The notes under the pieces were generated by a model, which had not been told where the DNA came from, ran no database searches, and saw only the letters and a list, made by a program, of their open reading frames with translations. A stretch of 6,847 bases of DNA, from assembly GCA_039888615.1 (NCBI GenBank), contig JBDQQS010000040.1; one strand, written 5' to 3'. Each line of letters starts with the position of its first letter. Within the stretch, counting starts at the first letter, position 1. This stretch comes from Flavimaribacter sp039888615 (lineage in GTDB: Bacteria; Pseudomonadota; Alphaproteobacteria; Rhizobiales; Rhizobiaceae). Both the position numbers and the translations under genes were made by a program. Shown in pieces: positions 1-6,847 of this stretch.

Positions 1-13
1 GTAAAGAGAAGAT
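1..13 (-). other. Possible outer arm of a 23S-5S precursor stalk
   Basis: In the transcript this stretch lies downstream of 5S. It is the exact 13-base complement of a stretch at 3933-3945, which lies upstream of 23S. The two could pair and enclose 23S plus 5S, as an RNase III substrate would. The window ends here, so I cannot see whether the pairing extends further. The match is short and purine/pyrimidine-biased, so chance is possible. No transcription terminator is visible in the 37 bases after 5S. Confidence 0.4.
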
Positions 14-22
14 TGATTTGGT

Positions 23-166
23 GTTGCTATTATCAGACCTGGCGATGACCTACTCTCCCGCGTCTTGAGACGAAGTACCATTGGCGCTGGGGCGTTTCAC
101 GGCCGTGTTCGGCATGGGAACGGGTGGGGGCGCCCCGCTATAGTCACCAGGTCGGAGAATAGCAAC
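23..166 (-). other. 5S flanking processing stem (arms 23-31 and 158-166)
   Basis: The plus-strand bases GTTGCTATT (23-31) and AATAGCAAC (158-166) are perfect reverse complements that flank 5S on both sides. In the precursor they would form a 9-bp stem just outside 5S helix 1, separated from it by a small internal loop. This is the kind of structure cut by RNase E or RNase III during 5S maturation. The pairing is seen directly; which enzyme cuts is inferred. Confidence 0.65.
38..153 (-). rRNA. rrf: 5S ribosomal RNA
   Basis: This is the small RNA of the 50S central protuberance, the last gene of the operon. The transcript begins GACCTGGTGACTATAGCGGG and ends near CATCGCCAGG. The ends pair as helix 1 (GACCTGG with CCAGGTC, 147-153 with 36-42). 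The internal block CCGAACACGGCCGTGAAACG and the block GGTACTTCGTCTCAAGACGC are typical alphaproteobacterial 5S. The length of about 116 bases is normal. The exact mature ends are uncertain by 1-3 bases. Confidence 0.96.
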
Positions 167-187
167 TTGAGAAGCTGGGTTTGTTTT

Positions 188-431
188 GTCCTCACGGTTG
201 AGCGTCCGCGCCGGCATCCTTCGGATACTGTCGGGACTAACCTCCGGACTGGGCGGGCCAAAAGGCCCGACGCGCGGTCGCGCTTGCGATGCTTCGCATC
301 GTATTCATTTCCCTTGAGCGTATCGAGGGAAAGGAATTCGAAGCCTTTAGGCTTCGCAATGCCGACTGGCCGTCGCCGCTTGTGCGGCGCGCCGTCCGCA
401 GCCAGCGTTTTAGCGCTGACGGCGTGAGGAC
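188..431. repeat. Mosaic palindromic repeat R1 in the 23S-5S spacer
   Basis: This is one of four related elements in the operon. It is bounded by perfect 9-base inverted ends, GTCCTCACG (188-196) and CGTGAGGAC (423-431). On the plus strand the order is: left end module with hairpin ATCC-TTC-GGAT; arm Y' with GGGCC-AAAA-GGCCC and the GACGCGCGGTCGCGCTTGCG block (269-288); hairpin CGATGC-TTC-GCATCG (287-301); a variable centre starting TTTCCC; hairpin AAGCCTTTAGGCTT; arm X' with GCCGACTGGCCGTCGCCGC and a GCCGC/GCGGC hairpin; right end with CAGCG-TTTTAG-CGCTG. It nearly fills the spacer between 23S and 5S. Open frames across it are by-products of the GC-rich palindromes. It resembles known rhizobial mosaic palindromes (RIME, Bru-RS) in style only; I cannot assign it to a named family. 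Confidence 0.85.
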
Positions 432-440
432 TGGTATTTT

Positions 441-470
441 GATACGCATTGATCAATGGGAACGATCAAG
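441..470 (-). other. 23S processing stem, 3' arm
   Basis: This arm lies just after the 23S 3' end in the transcript and pairs with 3491-3519 upstream of 23S. Read on the plus strand, both arms contain GATACGCATTG, then CAATG, then GAACGATCAAG when oriented to pair. They are interrupted by a 2/3-base internal loop and one A-C mismatch. The long helix that closes 23S is the canonical RNase III site in bacterial rRNA precursors. Confidence 0.8.
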
Positions 471-672
471 TCGATTGAGCGATTAGTACTGGTCAGCTTC
501 ATGCGTTACCGCACTTCCACATCCAGCCTATCAACGTGGTCGTCTTCCACGGCTCTATAGGGACTACTCGTTTTCGGGTTGGTTTCCCGCTTAGATGCTT
601 TCAGCGGTTATCCATTCCACATATAGCTACCCTGCTGTGCCCTTGGCAGGACAACAGGTCCACCAGAGATGT

Positions 673-704
<32 letters not shown>

Positions 705-732
705 TCCCGTCAATAGTCCTACACCCACGGCA

Positions 733-773
<41 letters not shown>

Positions 774-819
774 ACGTACCGCTTTAATTGGCGAACAGCC
801 AAACCCTTGGGACCTGCTC

Positions 820-859
<40 letters not shown>

Positions 860-888
860 AACCCCGTCGATATGGACTCTTGGGGGTC

Positions 889-944
<56 letters not shown>

Positions 945-965
945 GGGACCACCGGATCACTATGA

Positions 966-998
<33 letters not shown>

Positions 999-1266
999 GC
1001 AGTCAGGCAGGCTTATGCCATTGCACTCGACGACCGATTTCCGACCGGTCTGAGCCTACCATCGCGCGCCTCCGTTACTCTTTGGGAGGCGACCGCCCCA
1101 GTCAAACTACCCACCATACACTGTCCCGGACCCGGATAACGGATCGCGGTTAGACATCCATGACGATAAGGGTGGTATTTCAAGGACGGCTCCACGAAGG
1201 CTGGCGCCTCCGCTTCAAAGCCTACCACCTATCCTACACGTGCCGACACGAATGCCAGTGTAAAGC

Positions 1267-1297
<31 letters not shown>

Positions 1298-1370
1298 GAC
1301 CGCAGGAACCCCGCATCTTCACGGGGAGTTCAATTTCACTGAGTCTGCGTTGGAGACAGCGGGGAAGTCG

Positions 1371-1461
<91 letters not shown>

Positions 1462-2135
1462 AATTCGGAGCTTGCACTCCTCCTTTTAACCTTCCGGCAC
1501 CGGGCAGGCGTCAGACCCTATACGTCGTCTTGCGACTTCGCAGAGCCCTGTGTTTTTGATAAACAGTCGCTACCCCCTGGTCTGTGCCACCTCCACAAGG
1601 TTGCCCCCGTGAAGGTCACGCTTCTTCCGAAGTTACGCGTGCAATTTGCCGAGTTCCTTCAACGCAGTTCTCTCAAGCGCCTTGGTATTCTCTACCTGAC
1701 CACCTGTGTCGGTTTCGGGTACGGTCTATACGGTGGAGCTATTTCCTGGAACCTCTTCGCTGCACTCCCAATCCAATAAGGAAGCACAACACACAAGATC
1801 CGTCACTACCACCAGGCCGACGAATATTAACGTCGTTCCCATCGACTACGCCTTTCGGCCTCGCCTTAGGGGCCGGCTCACCCTGCTCAGATTAACTTTA
1901 AGCAGGAACCCTTGGTCTTTCGGCGAGGGAGTCTCTCACTCCCTTTATCGTTACTCATGTCAGCATTCTCGCTTCCGATACCTCCAGGAGCCCTTACGGG
2001 TCTCCCTTCGCAGGCTTACGGAACGCTCCGCTACCGCTTGGCAATGCCAAGCCCTCAGCTTCGGTGTATGGCTTTAGCCCCGTTACATTTTCGGCGCAAA
2101 GACCCTTATTTAGACCAGTGAGCTGTTACGCTTTC

Positions 2136-2167
<32 letters not shown>

Positions 2168-2570
2168 TGGTTGTTTTGGGATCCTCACATCCTTTCCCAC
2201 TTAGCCATAACTTGGGGACCTTAGCTGGAGGTCAGGGTTGTTGCCCTCTCCACGACGGACGTTAGCACCCGCCGTGTGTCTGCCGAGCAGTACTCTCTGG
2301 TATTCGGAGTTTGGTTAGGATCAGTAAGGCGGTGAGCCCCCATAGCCCATCCAGTGCTCTACCCCCAGAGGTATTCACTCGACGCTCTACCTAAATAGAT
2401 TTCGCGGAGAACCAGCTATTTCCGAGTTTGATTGGCCTTTCACCCCTAGCCACAAGTCATCCCGATCTATTGCAACAGATATGGGTTCGGTCCTCCAGTT
2501 GGTGTTACCCAACCTTCAACCTGCTCATGGCTAGATCACTCGGTTTCGGGTCTAATACAACGAACTGAAG

Positions 2571-2601
<31 letters not shown>

Positions 2602-3069
2602 TCACCTATCGGCTTAAGCTTGCTCGTTATACTAAGTCGCTGACCCATTATACAAAAGGTACGCTGTCAGGCTTGCGCCCTCCAACTGTTTGTAGGCATC
2701 CGGTTTCAGGTTCTCTTTCACTCCCCTTGTCGGGGTGCTTTTCACCTTTCCCTCACGGTACTGGTTCGCTATCGGTCATGCACGAGTACTTAGGCTTGGA
2801 GGGTGGTCCCCCCAAGTTCAGACAGGATTTCACGTGTCCCGCCCTACTCTAGGACTATCAAAGATCTTACGCGTACGGGGCTGTCACCCACTACGGCCCG
2901 ACTTTCCAGACGGTTCCACTTTATCTTCAATAGCCACTGGCCTGGTCCGCGTTCGCTCGCCGCTACTGACGGAGTCTCGGTTGATGTCCTTTCCTACGGG
3001 TACTTAGATGTTTCAGTTCCCCGCGTTCGCTTCTTACACCTATATATTCAGCGCAAGATACCTTTAATC

Positions 3070-3361
3070 GATATCTGGAAACCATTTCTGTCCTCACGGT
3101 TGAGCGTCCACGCCAGTATCCTGCGGATACAGGCGGGATTAACCTCCGGACCGGGCGGGCCAAAAGGCCCGACGCGCAGTCGCGCTTGCGGCGCTTCGCG
3201 CCGTAATCTTTTCCCACGCAAAACCAGCAAGGAAAAGGAATTCGAAGCTCGAAGAGCTTCGCAAGGCCGACCGGCCGTCGCCGCTCATGCGGCGCGCCCG
3301 CGCAGCGCAGCCCGAAGGGCGAACGCGCGTGAGCGAGAACAAAAATGATTTTCCAGATATC
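3070..3361 (-). other. Intervening sequence (IVS) in 23S helix 9
   Basis: The arms GATATCTGGAAA (3070-3081) and TTTCCAGATATC (3350-3361) are perfect 12-base reverse complements and belong to helix 9 of 23S. Normal 23S has only a short loop here; this gene has about 268 bases (3082-3349). Helix 9 is the established IVS site in many alphaproteobacteria, where RNase III removes the insert and the 23S is left fragmented with a 5.8S-like 5' piece. The insert consists almost entirely of repeat R2. It has no convincing open frame and no sign of a self-splicing intron or homing endonuclease. Confidence 0.88.
3090..3340. repeat. Mosaic palindromic repeat R2, forming the 23S IVS
   Basis: R2 is closest to R1 in order and orientation. 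It has left end GTCCTCACG (3090-3098), hairpin GTATCC-TGC-GGATAC, GGGCC-AAAA-GGCCC, the GACGCGCAGTCGCGCTTGCG block, and hairpin CGGCGC-TTC-GCGCCG (3189-3203). After these come a TTTCCC centre, hairpin GAAGCTCGAAGAGCTTC, arm X' (3260-3296) and right end hairpin GCCC-GAA-GGGC. The right end is degenerate (CGTGAGCGAGAAC), so the 9-base inverted ends of R1 are reduced to six paired bases. The IVS therefore belongs to the same family as the spacer repeats and is not an unrelated insert. Confidence 0.85.
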
Positions 3362-3490
3362 AAAGGTGGGTTGCCCCATTCGGAAATTCACGGATCAAAG
3401 CTTATTCGCAGCTCCCCGCAACTTATCGCAGCGTATCACGTCCTTCATCGCCTGTGCATGCCAAGGCATCCACCAAATGCCCTTTTGACA

Positions 3491-3519
3491 CTTGATCGTT
3501 CTCATTGCCAATGCGTATC
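3491..3519 (-). other. 23S processing stem, 5' arm
   Basis: This is the partner of 441-470. In the transcript it reads GATACGCATTG, GC, CAATG, A, GAACGATCAAG and runs straight into the mature 5' end of 23S. It provides 27 paired positions with the downstream arm, enough for RNase III cleavage that releases pre-23S. Confidence 0.8.
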
Positions 3520-3803
3520 CGTTTCAAATGGTTTCGATACCTTGTCCTTTTCGCTCGCGCTCAAAGGGGAACCGAACCGACCGCGCAAAACCCGAAGATC
3601 ACACGCAAACGCATGCCCGAGCCACCTTTCAAGGCGCGGACAAACACATTCAAAACCGTATTGGCTATTTAGTTTTTCGATACACCCCGATCAAAGGAAC
3701 ACGCCGAGCGTTCCAGGGGATGTATCAGACCAGCTTCTCGAGATCTGTCCGACGGCGCGCGGTCAGGCAACGCCAGCCGTCATGCAATGACTCAAACATT
3801 CAA

Positions 3804-3857
3804 GCCTGGTCCGCAAAACCATCCGGTTTTGCATAGGCCGACCAGGCGTCAAACGCC
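3804..3857 (-). other. Spacer hairpins: two-tier stem-loop plus small adjoining hairpin
   Basis: Outer arms GCCTGGTC (3804-3811) and GACCAGGC (3840-3847) enclose a perfect 8-bp inner stem, GCAAAACC-ATCC-GGTTTTGC (3813-3832). Next to it GGCGT-CAA-ACGCC (3845-3857) could form an alternative small hairpin sharing three bases with the outer arm. The transcript has no U-tract after the stem, so this is more likely a spacer folding element than a terminator. Confidence 0.6.
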
Positions 3858-3882
3858 AAGACATCACAATCATACGGCAATG

Positions 3883-3920
3883 CTGTCCGGCGGGGATGTA
3901 GCCCGCCTGTAACTGGACAG
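3883..3920 (-). other. Spacer stem-loop
   Basis: CTGTCCGGCGGG (3883-3894) pairs with CCCGCC (3902-3907) and GGACAG (3915-3920), with a 7-base bulge on one side. It lies directly after the conserved GTAAAGAGAAGATC block in the transcript. Rhizobial spacers have a hairpin in the same relative place, as I recall them. Its role is unknown. Confidence 0.55.
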
Positions 3921-3932
3921 CTTCCAGACATG

Positions 3933-3945
3933 ATCTTCTCTTTAC
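3933..3945 (-). promoter_or_regulatory. Conserved spacer box, possible partner of the sequence after 5S
   Basis: The transcript reads GTAAAGAGAAGAT here, preceded by CACATT. It is the exact complement of plus-strand positions 1-13 as they appear in the transcript downstream of 5S. It could be the upstream arm of an outer stalk around 23S and 5S, or part of an antitermination signal ahead of 23S. The sequence match is observed; both roles are inferred. Confidence 0.4.
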
Positions 3946-4026
3946 AATGTGTGCAGAACAGGCAACGGCCAAAGCCGTTGCAAACTTTATTTCTCAAGGA
4001 TGTGATTTGGATCGGGGGATTTCTTT

Positions 4027-4268
4027 GCGCTCACGCATGAGCGGCGCTTCGCGCCTATGCTCCGCGAGGGCGCCGCATAAGCGGCGACGGCCAGTCGGCC
4101 TTGCGGCGCTTCGCGCCGAACCCGTTTCCCTTGAACCATATTCAACAAGCTACACGCCAGATCCGCGTCATCATTCCGAAGCCGTCAGGCTTCGCAAGCG
4201 CGACCGCGCGTCGGCCACTTTTGGCCGCCCCGTCCGGAGCCAGCCCGAAGGGCGTACGGCGTGAGGAC
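4027..4268. repeat. Mosaic palindromic repeat R3 between 23S and tRNA-Ala
   Basis: R3 belongs to the X-first type. CTCACG (4030-4035) and CGTGAG (4260-4265) mark the ends. On the plus strand, arm X (from 4069: hairpin GCCGC-ATAA-GCGGC, then GGCCAGTCGGCC) comes first. It is followed by hairpin CGGCGC-TTC-GCGCCG (4104-4118), a TTTCCC centre, hairpin GAAGCCGTCAGGCTTC, arm Y (CGCAAGCGCGACCGCGCGTC at 4193-4212, hairpin GGCCA-CTTT-TGGCC), and right end GCCC-GAA-GGGC. The left end lacks the GTATCC/GGATAC hairpin of R2 and R4 and has an extra GGCGC-TTC-GCGCC hairpin in its place. R3 ends 8 bases from the CCA end of tRNA-Ala. Confidence 0.85.
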
Positions 4269-4276
4269 ATATAAAA

Positions 4277-4352
4277 TGGTGGAGCTAATCGGGATCGAAC
4301 CGATGACCCCCTGCTTGCAAAGCAGGTGCTCTCCCAGCTGAGCTATAGCCCC
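4277..4352 (-). tRNA. tRNA-Ala (anticodon TGC)
   Basis: The RNA reads GGGGCTATAGCTCAGCTGGG at its 5' end and folds as a full cloverleaf. The anticodon stem is CCTGC/GCAGG with loop TTTGCAA (anticodon at 4317-4319), and the T stem is ATCGG/CCGAT. The acceptor stem contains a G3-U70 wobble pair, the identity element for alanyl-tRNA synthetase. The CCA end is encoded (4277-4279). It is the second tRNA in the 16S-23S spacer, as is usual in alphaproteobacteria. Confidence 0.98.
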
Positions 4353-4390
4353 GAACACTGACGGCCCGAACACTGACGGCCCGAACACTG
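4350..4390. repeat. 15-base tandem repeat, three copies, starting at the tRNA-Ala 5' end
   Basis: The unit CCCGAACACTGACGG starts at 4350, 4365 and 4380; the third copy keeps only the first 12 bases (to about 4391). The first three bases of copy one are the complement of the first three bases of mature tRNA-Ala. The unit therefore duplicates the tRNA boundary, and the sequence just before the RNase P cleavage site is repeated twice upstream. It occupies most of the gap between the two tRNAs. Confidence 0.85.
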
Positions 4391-4409
4391 AAGACGCCCC
4401 GGAACCGCT

Positions 4410-4486
<77 letters not shown>

Positions 4487-4580
4487 CAACCTTGGCACTT
4501 GCGACTTGCGTCCGCGCTCCGGCTTGTCGCCGGACCCGACGCAACAGGCAAAGCCCATCACACTCACGGTTGGATTTTTC
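4487..4580 (-). other. Spacer between repeat R4 and tRNA-Ile
   Basis: It holds one small hairpin, TCCGGC-TTGTC-GCCGGA (4518-4534), and an ACTCACGGTTG stretch (4562-4572) that resembles the left end of R1 and R2 (CCTCACGGTTGAG). The latter may be a remnant of a second repeat end or a sign that R4 originally began further left. No gene is present. Confidence 0.5.
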
Positions 4581-4834
4581 GCGCTCACGCATGGGCGTCC
4601 TCGCCTGTATCCTCCCGGATACCGGCGGGACTATGCTCCGCGAGGGCGCCGCATAAGCGGCGACGGCCGGTCGGCCTTGCGGCGCTTCGCGCCGTATCCT
4701 TTTCCCATGAGCCTTTGACAGCTCAACGAGGAACGACACAAACGAAGCCGTCAGGCTTCGCAAGCGCGACTGCGCGTCGCCAGTCCTCTGGCGCCCCGTC
4801 CGGAGCCAGCCCGAAGGGCGTACGGCGTGAGGAC
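4581..4834. repeat. Mosaic palindromic repeat R4 between tRNA-Ile and 16S
   Basis: R4 has the same module order as R3. The ends are CTCACG (4584-4589) and CGTGAG (4826-4831). The left module has hairpin GTATCC-TCCC-GGATAC, shared with R2. Arm X starts at 4645, hairpin CGGCGC-TTC-GCGCCG lies at 4680-4694, then come a TTTCCC centre, hairpin GAAGCCGTCAGGCTTC, and arm Y ending in CGCCA-GTCCTC-TGGCG. R3 and R4 arms are nearly identical over long stretches (for example 4633-4694 against 4057-4118), while the centres (R4 about 4703-4742) are unrelated. The pattern suggests conserved hairpin arms with a freely changing middle. Confidence 0.85.
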
Positions 4835-4859
4835 AGATAAATGGTTCATCATCCTTGAA

Positions 4860-4881
4860 GAAAGAGAAACGTAGGCGGCGG
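4860..4881 (-). other. 16S precursor stalk, distal 3' arm
   Basis: This stretch is complementary over 22 bases to 6652-6673 in the leader, with a single G-U pair and otherwise Watson-Crick pairing. The two sites flank 16S at a distance of about 125-160 bases on each side, so they would close the pre-16S domain in the nascent transcript. Confidence 0.75.
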
Positions 4882-4900
4882 GTGCTGCCTGTGTATGCAC

Positions 4901-4924
4901 GACCGTGACCTGACTGGTCCGGTC
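4901..4924 (-). other. Stem-loop downstream of 16S
   Basis: GACCG-T-GACC pairs with GGTC-CGGTC around loop TGACT, a 9-bp stem with one bulged base. As I recall them, rhizobial spacers carry a hairpin with loop sequence AGTCA at the same place. It lies inside the long 16S stalk, between the distal and proximal arms. Confidence 0.55.
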
Positions 4925-4967
4925 TTTGTTCTAACAAGATGACATAGACGCCATGGTAACGGCCAGA

Positions 4968-4992
4968 CAAGCTGCCTGACCAACGCCAATAT
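4968..4992 (-). other. 16S processing stem, 3' arm
   Basis: Pairs with 6503-6524 upstream of 16S. The core is GCCAATAT with ATATTGGC, extended by TGAC(T/C)AA pairing after one mismatch, then CAAGC pairing after a bulge. It lies about 15 bases from the mature 3' end, where RNase III cleavage of pre-16S would be expected. Confidence 0.7.
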
Positions 4993-4999
4993 GTCTTCT

Positions 5000-6494
<1,495 letters not shown>

Positions 6495-6502
6495 AGAATT
6501 CG

Positions 6503-6524
6503 ATATTGGCTTTAGTCACGCTTG
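6503..6524 (-). other. 16S processing stem, 5' arm
   Basis: Transcript CAAGCGTGACTAAAGCCAATAT, partner of 4968-4992. It lies 8 bases before the mature 16S 5' end. Confidence 0.7.
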
Positions 6525-6651
6525 AATCGACGAGAACTTCACACCCAATACAGTCCGAAGACCATATCAGTGTAACTTTCTCTTGAAACGTGACCGCCAT
6601 ATCTGTAACGCCAGATTCCAGGCAAATGCCCAAAACCAGGCATGCAACAGA

Positions 6652-6673
6652 CCGCCGCCCACGTTTCTCTTTC
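6652..6673 (-). other. 16S precursor stalk, distal 5' arm
   Basis: Partner of 4860-4881, giving a 22-bp stem with one G-U pair. It follows the boxA-like element by 7 bases. Its placement means the antitermination site stays outside the stalk and single-stranded while 16S is enclosed. Confidence 0.75.
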
Positions 6674-6680
6674 CCCTATT

Positions 6681-6692
6681 CAATTGTCAAAC
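6681..6692 (-). promoter_or_regulatory. boxA-like antitermination element
   Basis: The transcript reads GTTTGACAATTG, close to the bacterial boxA consensus (CTCTTTAACAATT), which is bound by NusB-NusE (S10) to make rRNA transcription resistant to termination. It follows a hairpin at 6696-6713, matching the boxB-boxA order of rRNA leaders. TTGACA within it could be mistaken for a -35 box, but no -10 hexamer follows at 16-18 bases. Confidence 0.6.
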
Positions 6693-6695
6693 AAC

Positions 6696-6713
6696 ACGGG
6701 AAAACCATCCCGT
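6696..6713 (-). promoter_or_regulatory. boxB-like leader hairpin
   Basis: ACGGGA (6696-6701) and TCCCGT (6708-6713) form a 6-bp stem with a 6-base loop, ending 3 bases before the boxA-like site in the transcript. The rrn leaders of enterobacteria show a hairpin in this position. Function is inferred from position. Confidence 0.5.
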
Positions 6714-6797
6714 TCCCCAAACAAAACCTAAAGTCCCGTCCAGGTCCAAAACAAAGCCCAAAAGCCCATTCCGGAAACCAACAAGGCAAAACGTACC

Positions 6798-6812
6798 GTC
6801 GCCAGCGGCGAC
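6798..6812 (-). other. Leader hairpin near the transcript start
   Basis: GTCGCC-AGC-GGCGAC is a perfect 6-bp stem with a 3-base loop. If the -10 element at 6833-6838 is real, this hairpin would sit within the first 30 bases of the transcript. No U-tract follows, so it is not a terminator. Confidence 0.45.
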
Positions 6813-6832
6813 ACCGCCCTCGTTGGTGGCGC

Positions 6833-6838
6833 TATATA
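6833..6838 (-). promoter_or_regulatory. Possible -10 element of the rrn promoter
   Basis: The transcript strand reads GGGTATATAGCGCC. TATATA followed by a GC-rich start resembles stringently controlled rRNA promoters. A start about 7 bases downstream would give a leader of about 330 bases. The -35 box would lie beyond the window, so this cannot be confirmed here. Confidence 0.35.
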
Positions 6839-6847
6839 CCCAACACA

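Larger units (their letters stand above)
3520..4026 (-). other. Internal transcribed spacer between tRNA-Ala and 23S, unique part
   Basis: This stretch of about 500 bases has no gene. The first part after R3 in the transcript contains the block CACATTGTAAAGAGAAGATC (3932-3951). I recall a close match at the same place in rhizobial spacers, which suggests a conserved antitermination or processing site. It is followed by two good hairpins, listed separately. The part nearest 23S (about 3525-3800) shows no strong structure or repeat. Open frames crossing it continue into rRNA or repeat sequence and have no credible start. Confidence 0.7.
6495..6847 (-). promoter_or_regulatory. rrn leader region
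   Basis: This is about 350 bases upstream of 16S in the transcript and holds no gene. From the promoter side it contains a possible -10 element at the window edge, a GTCGCC-GCT-GGCGAC hairpin, a boxB-like hairpin followed by a boxA-like sequence, and the distal and proximal arms of the 16S stalk. The stretch 6715-6795 is rich in runs of T and G in the transcript (CTTTTGGGCTTTGTTTTGG) and shows no other clear motif. Confidence 0.75.

Noticed and set aside
3139..3363. Open frames inside the 23S insert, as evidence for an intron-encoded protein
   Set aside because: The frames (60-74 codons) lie in the repeat and have no homing endonuclease motif. The insert is in the helix-9 loop, a known IVS site, not a typical group I intron site.
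3287..3790. 167-codon open frame on the plus strand
   Set aside because: It begins in the IVS repeat, crosses the conserved 5' end of 23S and ends in the spacer; no domain-like composition or plausible start.
3804..3857. Strong spacer hairpins as an intrinsic terminator
   Set aside because: No U-tract follows in the transcript direction, and termination between tRNA-Ala and 23S would disable the operon.
4350..4391. Short repeats as a CRISPR array
   Set aside because: The 15-base units are directly adjacent with no spacers and are far too short.
6662..6691. TTGACA in the leader as a -35 promoter box
   Set aside because: No -10-like hexamer lies 16-18 bases downstream, where the distal 16S stalk arm is. 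Its position after a hairpin fits boxA better.

Overview
The window is one ribosomal RNA (rrn) operon lying entirely on the minus strand. It reads from a leader at the right edge towards the left: leader (about 6830-6495), 16S rRNA (6494-5007), tRNA-Ile(GAT), tRNA-Ala(TGC), 23S rRNA (about 3496-466) and 5S rRNA (153-38). I see no protein-coding gene. The open frames across the window lie inside rRNA, tRNA or GC-rich palindromic repeats.

The organism is an alphaproteobacterium. From memory of 16S sequences, the best fit is Hyphomicrobiales (Rhizobiales). The signs are the short V1 hairpin, the short V3 helix, the rhizobial wording of the 830-880 region and the last 60 bases, the Ile-Ala tRNA order, and an intervening sequence (IVS) in helix 9 of 23S. 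I cannot name the genus.

The RNA genes look intact and functional. Three flanking stems that would be used to process the precursor can be read directly: a 16S stalk (proximal arms 4968-4992/6503-6524, distal arms 4860-4881/6652-6673), a 23S stem (441-470/3491-3519) and a 5S stem (23-31/158-166). The leader carries a boxB-like hairpin followed by a boxA-like sequence, the arrangement expected for rRNA antitermination. A possible -10 element sits at the extreme right edge.

The unusual part is a family of four mosaic palindromic repeats of about 245 bases. They sit in the 23S-5S spacer (R1, 188-431), inside 23S rRNA as the helix-9 IVS (R2, 3090-3340), between 23S and tRNA-Ala (R3, 4027-4268) and between tRNA-Ile and 16S (R4, 4581-4834). 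Each is a chain of short hairpins bounded by CTCACG...CGTGAG-type ends. Ends and centre keep one orientation in all copies, but the two arm modules (X and Y) are swapped and reverse-complemented between R1/R2 and R3/R4. As a result, distant spacers of one precursor RNA share exact complementary stretches of 20-26 bases. Paired base changes between copies keep the hairpins intact.
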